Shown here: positions 56,364 through 64,000 of the stretch, piece after piece
Layout of the letters: each line of letters begins with the position of its first letter
How positions within the stretch are numbered: the stretch's first letter is position 1
Assembly: GCF_963259705.1 (NCBI RefSeq)
Contig: NC_081846.1
Location: 91,896,641-91,960,640 of the forward strand
Source of the DNA: Myotis daubentonii
Taxonomy: Eukaryota; Chordata; Mammalia; Chiroptera; Vespertilionidae
Direction: 5' to 3'
Length of the DNA: 64,000 bases
Program-made: the position numbers and the translations under genes
The notes under the pieces: generated by a model
The model's database searches: none
What the model saw: the letters and a program-made list of their open reading frames with translations, nothing else
Told to the model about the DNA's origin: nothing

Positions 56364-57105
56364 AATCTGGGTCAAAGACTGCTTATTTGAACACTGCCGC
56401 CACTTTGATTAGCACTAACCTTGATTTTGTCACTGGTTAATCACAGGCATGGCTCCTGGACTCCGGGCACCCATTCTTTGCTTGCTTTACAGAAGAGCAA
56501 TGCAAACGTAAGTAAATAAATAGGAAAATTCAGTGACCAGTTCCCATCCTTTTGTATGAATATAACTCGGTGAGGCAATAAGATAAGTCCAACTCACGCA
56601 CCTGCTAACGGGTCCACACCGAGAGTCTACATTTCTAACTGAGGACATCCAGTTATTCAGGAAAGTCCGTATTTTAACAGGGCTATCATCTAGGGACAGC
56701 CTATATTAGCCTCGTGTCAACATGCAAGAGTTCATTAGTAAGCAGATTTTGAAAGGTTCACTGAATATCGCACTATGCAATGTATGGTCCCTGAGAGCAA
56801 TTTCCAACCTGTCGTTTGGGAACTAGGACACATTTAAAAGGATTTAGGAGTAGACACTTTTCACTTAAGAAAATCCAATTCAGCATTTTGACCGTTAAGA
56901 AAACGGGAAATGTTTCTTTACCAACTCTACTGCATTTGATGGGGGAATCCTCTAGTAAAACATAAGCAATTTTACTTTAGTTATTACAGTAATATATGTA
57001 TAAGTGGGTGCTTTCTCATCCTCCAAACTCTTGCAATTATGGAACTGCACAATCTATCATAGCCATTGTTTATAACACCCATATCCCAAGAACACGATTC
57101 TTTTA
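56364..57105. other. No gene recognised; possible conserved non-coding sequence
   Basis: No repeat signature over more than 700 bp. Balanced composition with many homeodomain-like cores. Conservation cannot be judged from one sequence. Confidence 0.35.
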
Positions 57106-57107
57106 GT

Positions 57108-57345
57108 TCAATAACAAAAGCCAATGCCCATTAAGTACTTAGAGAGTGTCAGACTTTCGCCAAGTACTTTAAAATGATTTATGTTATTTAATCTTCACAC
57201 CAAAAAAAGGAAGTAGCTGCTATCACTATGTGTACTATATAATCATGAGAGTTTTAAGAGGTTAAGAGATCTCTCCAAATCCACATAATTAATATGACCC
57301 AAAGCTTGGATTTAATCCAATATGTCCCACTCTAAAGCCTATGTG
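57108..57345 (+). repeat. MIR SINE, long copy
   Basis: Ordered matches along most of MIR: ttaagtacttagagagtgtc, ccaagtactttaaaatgatt tatgttatttaatcttcaca, agaggttaagagatctctcc, and agcttggatttaatccaata near the end. Confidence 0.75.
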
Positions 57346-57733
57346 GTTAATCCCTATGTTATGATACCAAGAGGATAACATTAATACTAACATTTATATA
57401 TTAGCTTTTAAAAAAAAAATTGGAAACCTGAAATTCAACAACAAATGCACAGGTCAAAGATTAGTCAAATGCTTAGTGAAGAGACCAGAAACATCGTTAG
57501 AGTTTCTTCCAAGAACATTTGAGGAGGAACTTGAGAAATGCAGCATTAAAATTTTAAAATAATAAAATTGGTTAATCTCATATAGGCAATAACATGTAAC
57601 CCTTTCTTAAATATAAATATAGCTGAAAAATAATGTGTAAGCTAACATGAAACTTCACAATAGTGAGCTCAAATCAAGTACAAATGGCCCCTTATGTACA
57701 GTGTTTGATTTATGATTTTTTGACTTTATGATG
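57346..57733. other. No feature recognised
   Basis: AT-rich single-copy sequence upstream of the SPIN-like element. Confidence 0.4.
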
Positions 57734-57741
57734 GTATAAAG

Positions 57742-57958
57742 CAGTGGTTCTCAACTTTCCTAATGCCGCGACCCTATAATACAGTTCCTCATATTGTGGT
57801 GACCCCCAATTTCATTGTTACAAATTGAACATAATTAAAGCATAGTGATTAATCACAAAAACAATATGTAAGTATATATGTGATTTCTGATGGTCTTAGG
57901 CGACCCCTGTGAAAGGGTCGTTTGACCCGCAAAGGGGTCGTGACCCACAGAAACGCTG
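57742..57958. mobile_element. SPIN-like hAT element with perfect 8-bp TSD
   Basis: 217 bp. Starts cagtggttctcaactttcct and ends with the complementary terminus ggtcgtgacccacagaaacg ctg. The interior is the SPIN_NA type: acagttcctcatattgtggt, caaattgaacataattaaag, tagtgattaatcacaaaaac and gatggtcttaggcgacccct. The target duplication gtataaag is identical at 57734-57741 and 57959-57966. SPIN transposons are known for recent horizontal spread among tetrapods, including bats. Confidence 0.95.
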
Positions 57959-57966
57959 GTATAAAG

Positions 57967-58649
57967 CAATAGCATTTAGGAGAAACTGCACTTTAAGTTT
58001 TGAATTTTGATATTTCACAGGCAAGACGCAGCTCCCAGTCAGCCATACCATCCCGAGGGTGTGCAATTGATGCTCCCCGTGTGTCATTGTATTAGATAAT
58101 TTTGTGGGCTAATGTAAGTGTCTTGAGCACATTGAAGGTAGACGAGGGCAAGCTCTGATATTTGGTAGGTTAGGTGTATTAAATGAATTTTTTATTTATA
58201 ATATTTTCAACTTCTGATTGGTTTATCAGGACATTAGCCAGTGTAAGTGAGGAGCATCTGTAGTAAATTACAAAATCATACCCAAGTTTATTTTGCTAGA
58301 AATAAACAATATTTTGTTGGGCCTGCTAATGAGTACTACCTTCTGATATTTAAAAAGTATGTCTCTATCCATCACCAACTTATTTCCAAATTTGAGAATT
58401 TTTCTTAAGAATTTTCAAAAGTAATGATGATATAATGTGTTTCTGCTACATACAAAGCTCTCCAAAAAGTATATGCTTTGATAAAATTGGGAGATTGTAG
58501 AAACTGGATGGAACCTGGGTTAAACTGATAAATAAATTAATATCTGACCATGTGAATTATTTTCCTCATATCAGTTCGCTAATATGGTGATTAAAATTCC
58601 ACAAACATTGTTTTTAAATTTTAAGTTTGTAGAAAATTTCTTATATAAA
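57967..58649. other. No feature recognised
   Basis: Single-copy AT-rich sequence between the SPIN-like element and HAL1. Confidence 0.4.
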
Positions 58650-58969
58650 TCTTTATTGTTGAGAGTATCACAGATATTTCCCTTTCCTCCTCCCCATTAC
58701 CACCCGCCCCAGGCCTTCGCCACCCTCTTGCTTGTGTCCATAGGTAATGCATATATGAATATAAGATCTTTGGTTAATCTAATCCCACCTCACTCCTTCC
58801 CTCTGAGATTTGTCAGTCTGTTCCATGTTTCCATGCCTCTGTTCTATTTAATTAATGTTTATTTTATTCATTAAATTTCTTGTTCATTTATTTTTATTTT
58901 TACATTCAATTGTTGATAGATATGCATTTATTGACATTTTATTGTTCATATTTTTATCCCTACTCCCCT

Positions 58970-59070
58970 CCTCCTCCTCCTCTTTCTTCTTTTCTCCTCC
59001 TCCTCCTCCTCCTCTTCCTCCTCCTTCTTCTTCTTCTTCCTTTCTTCTTCTTCTTTTCTTCTTCTTCAAG
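58970..59070. repeat. (CTC/TTC)n tract inside HAL1
   Basis: Pure pyrimidine on the plus strand, just after the end of ORF1 on the minus strand. It likely expanded from the codons or spacer there. Confidence 0.93.
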
Positions 59071-59825
59071 AATACCCTTCAACAACATTTCATGTAATGA
59101 TGATTTGGTGGTGATGAGCACCTTTATCTTTTCTGTGAAGCTCTTTATCTGACCTTCAATTCTAAATGATAGCTTTGCTGGGTACAGTAATCTTGGTTGT
59201 AGGTCCTTGCTATTCACCACTTTGAATTTTTCTTCCCATTCCCTTCTGGCCTAAAAAGTTTCTATTGAGAAATCAGCCAATAGTCGTATGGGTGCTCCCT
59301 TGTAGGTAACTAACTGCTTTTCTTTTGCTTCCATTAAGATTCTCTCTTTGTCTTTAACCTTTGGCATTTTAATTAAGATGTGTCTTGGTGTGGGCCTCTT
59401 TGGGTTAATCTTGTTTGGAACTCACTGAACTTCCTGGACTTATAAGTCTATTTCTTTCACCAGGTAGGGGTGTTATTATTTCTTCAAATAGGTTTTCAAT
59501 ATCTCTCTCGTTCTTCTTCCAGCACCCCCATGATACAAATGTTGATATGCTTGAAGTTGTCCCAGAGGCCCCTTACACTATATTCATAGATTTGGATTAT
59601 TATTTTTTTTTCCTCTTCTGATTGGGTGTTTTGCTTCCTCATATCCCAAATCGCTGATTTGATTCTCGGCATCCTTTACTCTACTGTTGATTTCCTGTAA
59701 TTTATTCCTCATTTCAGTTAGTGTATGCTTAATTTCTGTCTGGCTTTTTTCATGCCTTTGATGTTCTCACTAATTTCCTTGAAATTCTCATTAAAATCCT
59801 TGAAATTCTTACTAAATCCCAAGAA
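59071..59825 (-). pseudogene. L1/HAL1 ORF1 remnant
   Basis: Conceptual minus-strand translation, with frameshifts, gives ordered ORF1p signatures: NICIMGVLEEERER, NLFEEI-like, PRHI-like, KVKDKERIL(M)EAKEKQ, VTYKGAPIRLLADFS, LQPRLLYPAKLSFRIEGQIK and SLHEMLLKGIL. These are the coiled-coil/RRM-to-CTD parts of the L1 RNA-binding chaperone. Stops and indels show it is inactive. The N-terminal part continues at 60048 beyond the nested hAT. Confidence 0.8.
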
Positions 59826-60047
59826 CAGCCGTGGGCAAACTACGGCCCGCAGGCCAGATCCGGCCCGTTTGAAATGAATAAAACTAAAAAAAAAAAAAAA
59901 AAAAAGACCTTACCCTTTTATGTAATGATGTTTACTTTGAATTTATATTAGTTCACACAAACACTCCATCCATGCTTTTGTTCCAGCCCTCCGGTCCAGT
60001 TTAAGAACCCATTGTGGCCCTCGAGTCAAAAAGTTTGCCCACCCCTG
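59826..60047. mobile_element. nhAT-type hAT nested in HAL1
   Basis: Same family and orientation as the copy at 17705: cagccgtgggcaaactacgg at the left, gtttgcccacccctg at the right, with a longer A-run. The flanks cccaagaa (59818-59825) and ccctagaa (60048-60055) match in seven of eight positions. HAL1 ORF1 sequence resumes on the far side, so the hAT came later. Confidence 0.94.
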
Positions 60048-61607
60048 CCCTAGAAGCTCTCATTAAGTTCCTTGAACAACCTTATAACCATTGTTTAGAA
60101 CTCTGTTTTTAGTAGTTTGCTTCCTTCCATTTCAATTAGTTATTTCTCTGGATATTTCTTCTATTCTTTTTGTGACCTGTTTCTTTGTCTCCATGTTTTG
60201 GCTGCTTCCCTGTTTTTGTTTCTGTATATTGGGTAGAGCTGCTATGTCTCCTGGAATTGATAGAGTGTCCTTGTGTAGTAGGTGTCCTATAGGGCCCAGT
60301 GACTCAGCCTCCCCAGTCACCTGAGCTGGCACTCTAAGTGTGCCCCTGTATGGGCTGTGTGCCGTCTTATTGTAGTTGAACCTGATTGCTGTTGCCGTAA
60401 GTGGGGGAAATTGAACCTCAGGCCAGTTGGCTGTGAGGACCAGCTGCAACTCAGTGGAAGAGCTGCTGTACAGGAGATGCACTATGGAGCAGGACTTGCT
60501 TCAGTGGGGCTTTGGTGCTCACTGCGTCTTCCCCTTGAGTGTGTCACTGGTGGATGTGTAGCGTTGTAATCTTGGGTGGTCCAAAGCTGTCCACTGGGTG
60601 CACTAGCTCTGAGGCCTCCTGGGAGTTGCAGAACCAACCACTGCTTATGCCCTGCCTAGGGCCATCCATCAGGAGCTACAGAGCGATCTTCAGATGGCTG
60701 GTACTTGTGTTGGGCTTACAAGTGTCCCGGAGAGGCCAAGCTGTGAAACAACGCAGGCTGTGCCAGCCTAGTGCCTGCTAGTGTCAGACCTGGGGGCCTC
60801 TTATTGAGAGGAATGGGGCATGTTGATACCAGTTGCTGTTTGCTTGACAGATTTGAGGAAAGTCTGAAGCCTGAGCCAAGACAAGCCATTCATATGGAAA
60901 AGCTGCTGCAAACAGCTTGTGTGGGGCTGCAAATTGGTAGTGCAGGGTCTCATAGAATCACCAGGGTGGGGCATACAGTGTGAGCCAGGTTGATGGAGAC
61001 TCAGCCAGTTCTGTGGTGGAGGGTGGCAGGGAGGTTTCAGCACAGGAACAATGACCCCTGCCATTACCCCTATCTGGGAGAAAGCCTCGCCCAAGTTCCT
61101 GCCCAGATTCCAGACAACCCGGTTCCTCCCCTTATGTATCCCTGGGTTCCCCAAAGCCGCCTGTCAATGGAGCCTAGAGGGAGTGAGTCTGAGGAAGTCT
61201 GTGTACTGGCCCTTCAGGAGGAATTGCCTGGGGCTCCAGCAGCCTCCATGTCTCTTAGCCACAATCCCTGCTGGGTTTTACAGTCCAAAGCTACGAGGGT
61301 TTCCCTTCCCAGCACTGGAACCCTGGGCTGAGGGGTCTTGTGTAGGGCTGAGACCCTTGTTCCTCATAGGAGGTCTGCACAGCTGAGATATTCCTCCCAA
61401 TTAAAAACATGCCATGTGTGGGTGTAGGACCAGTCCACTCCGTGCCTCCACCCCTGCCAGTCTCTGTGTGCTTTCCTTTTTACTTCTCCATGCAGCCAGC
61501 TGTCACGTGGTTCTGAATGATGGCTGTTCCGTATTTCAGTTGTAATTTTGATGTGGCTGTGGGAGGCAGTGAGTACTGTGTTTACCTATGCCACCATCTT
61601 GGTTCTC

Positions 61608-62454
61608 CTCTTTCATTCTTTTAATTGTGAATAATAGTGGTTTAGATGTTGGAGGCTACAAATGTATTAATTGTAATGCATTAATTATATCTGATATAAA
61701 ATTTGAAAACCAGAGGAAGTGATACTTCATTTATGTGCTACTTTTTATGATACTTATCCCTCATATCAGTGATGTGAAATAATAAACTCATTAGAAGTTG
61801 TTCCTGAAATATGACAGAAACCATGTATATAGTCTCTGAGTATACCTGCCTCTAAGATAACTCATCATGAAAATCTTCTAGTCTTTGCTAACTGGAACAG
61901 AGATTTGTCATGTTAATAAAGCAAGATGAGATCAGTGTTACAATGGTAGACTCAGAGAAGGACACCCAGCCAGGCATACAAGAGGTCAGATTTAAGCTCT
62001 GACTGCCAGGTTTGTCACTCCTCATTAGAAATGCGGCTGATTGAGAATTTAAAAGTCTATCATTTGGCTCATACTATTTACATGTGAAAAAAAAGTGAAG
62101 TTAAACTACAATTCAAAGGTTGTGGGTAACCAAAGCTTTGACACAAAAGTTAATAGAAGATGTTTAAACTTTGTGCTTGCTTCTGGTGGTGGGACCTGAC
62201 ACACCCACTCACGCCGAGGCCTCCCTCCCCTGGACCATCCTTGGAGAAGCTCTTGCCAACTTGGCTTTTGAAAATCTACTTGCCCTTTGCTTGCAGGTGA
62301 TTTATGATTTGGTTTTGCTATCAGCTAAATAGCTACCTGTTATCTCCTAAGTTAAGGTTCATTCTTACTCTGAAAAGGCACGTCATCATTTTCATATGTG
62401 TAGGCATTAGAGCTTAAGGGCAAATATGAGGCTTTGAATGTTCTCTGTTTACCA
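61608..62454. other. No gene recognised; single-copy sequence
   Basis: AT-rich. No element ends seen. Confidence 0.4.
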
Positions 62455-62560
62455 CTCTTAACTTTCATCTAATTGATGAAAAAACTGACAGCAGGAGGAG
62501 ATGGAATAGTTTATCCAAAGTGATGAAGTATGGAGTAGAATCCAGTTTTCATGGAATAAT
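62455..62560 (+). repeat. MIR-like SINE fragment
   Basis: cttaactttcatctaattga tgaaaaaactgacagcagga, then tatccaaagtgatgaagtat, resembles the MIR middle and its 'gcccaaggtcac' part. Confidence 0.5.
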
Positions 62561-63462
62561 GCTTTTTTAGCCACTGTTCCCATGCTGTCACATGTAATAC
62601 TGATTAAGGGCGTAAAATGAATACACTGATTTTTAGCTCAGTTTTTAACTTGCCCATCAACTTACAGAAATAATGAAGATTATTACTTAAAGAAATTGAT
62701 AGGAGGGCAGAAGGAGCCCAACTAGCAGCATCAACAGTCATTGATTTGTGAAAGGTTAATTAGGGCATTGCATGGAAGATCTACCGGTGACTCTGAGAGA
62801 AGTGCTGCTGTTGCATCTGTTTCCCTGAGCTCACAATGCTGTTGCAGTCCCACACCTAGCTCTACTGCAGGTCCAATTGGCATGCTTCTCTCCACCTCGT
62901 CCACCTGGAAAATATTTTCTAATCTTTCCAGATATAGAGATTAAGTGTTTCCCCCTGTGAAGCCGCTCCAAACACGTGTCCCTGGAACTTATCCATATTG
63001 GCCTGTGTGTCACACTAAACTTACAGACAGCAATTATGTTACCTGTATATCTCACTGCATCTCTCTCTCTCTCTAAAAAAATGATTAGTATGAAAACATA
63101 TTAAAGACACAGATTTATATCTACTTCCCAAACAAATGCAAAGTAGACTCACAATAAATTGTTGATAAGAAAATAGAATTCTGAAAGACATAATTCTACC
63201 CATCACCTCAACCTTTCTTCTTTGTTCTTCTGCATCATCTTCCAGGGAGTTGTGTGCTTATTTATTTGTTTAGTCTGTTGTCCTTATATTTCTGCACATA
63301 AGATAGAGCCTTTTGCTCTTAGTAAGCACACAGTGAAATCTTATTACTGATATAATAAAAACAATTACACAGTGCATTTCTTTCTTTGTTTGTCTCAAGA
63401 ATACGTACTACAAAATATCTTTTGTGACCTTGCTGATTCAAATAATATCTCCTGAAAAATAA
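62561..63462. other. No gene recognised; possible conserved non-coding sequence
   Basis: 62690-62780 has ttgatttgtgaaaggttaat tagggcattgcat with homeodomain-like cores and no repeat signature. (CT)n at 63060-63073. No exon seen. Confidence 0.35.
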
Positions 63463-63476
63463 AGACCACTGATCTT

Positions 63477-63697
63477 TTTATTTTTTTTAATACATTTTAT
63501 TGACTTTTTACAGAGAGGAAGGGAGAGAGATAGAGTTAGAAACATCGATGAGAGAGAAACATCAATCAGCTGCCTCCTGCACATCTCCTACTGGGGATAT
63601 GCCCAAAACCTAGGTACATGCCCTTGACCGGAATCGAACCTGGGACCTTTCAGTCCGCAGGCCGACGCTCTATCCACTGAGCCAAACCGGTTTCGGC
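63477..63697 (-). mobile_element. Ves SINE, young, 14-bp TSD
   Basis: Plus strand: aatacattttattgactttt, ctgcctcctgcacatctcct, B-box complement ggaatcgaacctggg and A-box complement ccactgagccaaaccgg. The flanks agaccactgatctt (63463-63476) and agaccgctgatctt (63698-63711) differ at one base. Confidence 0.96.
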
Positions 63698-63711
63698 AGA
63701 CCGCTGATCTT

Positions 63712-64000
63712 AAGTGGTTCTCATTATGCCATACTGAGCTAAGGTTAGGCCACTTTTGTATCTTAGATTAGGTCACTTTTATCCTTGCATTTTATCCTTA
63801 TTATGAGCAGTGTTGGAAAGAACACCTTTCAAAATCTTCAGAAAAATTATTTATAACTTGGAAATTGGAATAAAGGTGATCAACATGAGAACAAGTGTAC
63901 CTACGAATTTTCATTCATTAGAATTCACTTTATTCAAAATACTGTTTTATTTTGTTGTTAATCTTTATCCAAGGATATTTTTCCCATTGAATTTTAGAGA
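63712..64000. other. No feature recognised
   Basis: AT-rich sequence to the window's right edge. Confidence 0.4.

Larger units (their letters stand above)
58650..61607 (-). mobile_element. HAL1/L1-type retrotransposon, near full length, ORF1 only
   Basis: On the minus strand it starts ggagaaccaagatggtggca taggtaaacac (an L1 5' UTR start, near 61607), runs through ~1 kb of 5' UTR and then an L1 ORF1-like region. After ORF1 there is no ORF2 reverse transcriptase. Instead comes a GAA/GAG repeat (58970-59070) and a 3' UTR ending gtgatactctcaacaataaa. ORF1 alone followed by a 3' end is the HAL1 ('half-L1') plan. The element is split by an nhAT at 59826-60047. Plus-strand frames at 60091-61386 lie in its 5' UTR and are not genes. 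Confidence 0.8.

Noticed and set aside
60091..61386. Plus-strand frames of 70-113 codons
   Set aside because: They are antisense readings of the HAL1/L1 5' UTR on the minus strand.

Overview
This window is nuclear DNA from a vespertilionid (vesper) bat. Three kinds of evidence support that. At least 14 copies of a tRNA-derived SINE of the Ves family are present (A box tggctcagtgg, B box ggttcgattcc, tail aaatcaataaaaatat). About 16 non-autonomous rolling-circle Helitrons of the HeliBat type are present (5' end TCCTATATAATAAAAG, 3' subterminal hairpin, CTAG end, inserted between A and T); Helitron expansion on this scale is known among mammals only in vesper bats. Several young hAT elements (nhAT-like and SPIN-like) carry intact 8-bp target-site duplications. 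I found no complete protein-coding gene, rRNA, functional tRNA or CRISPR array. The window reads as intergenic or intronic sequence, with one isolated candidate exon on the minus strand at 49047-49142.

Layout. 1-8468: a satellite/minisatellite of a 20-bp unit, organised into larger repeated blocks and running off the left edge. 8471-8746: the C-terminal end of a Tc1-like transposase gene, abutting the satellite. 9986-10565: a SPIN/URR1-like hAT and two Helitrons 2 bp apart. 11164-11754: a probable solo LTR. 13217-16440: a Ves SINE split by a 3.1-kb defective endogenous retrovirus that has both LTRs, an RNase H remnant and a broken env. 16490-19056: a chain of three Helitrons, one holding a nested hAT; the last contains a 54-bp near-perfect palindrome and a palindromic tandem array. 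19057-42590: mostly single-copy AT-rich sequence sprinkled with Ves, Helitron, MIR, hAT and old L1 pieces, a CTC/TTC tract of about 215 bp, and a promoter-like cluster of ATTGG boxes. 42590-46440: old L1 sequence repeatedly interrupted by younger Ves and Helitron insertions. 46508-49830: a small Tc1/mariner MITE, two more Helitrons, L1 and the candidate exon. 49831-64000: single-copy sequence with Ves, MIR and a textbook SPIN-like copy, then a near-complete HAL1/L1-type element on the minus strand (58650-61607) carrying its own nested hAT.

The elements do not work together as a pathway. What they give is a nested insertion history: old MIR and L1 first, then HAL1, ERV and older Ves, then hAT, Helitron and young Ves. 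The least explained items are the satellite's higher-order structure, the Helitron chains with large palindromes, and the candidate exon. Family names are from memory of consensus features; no database search was run.
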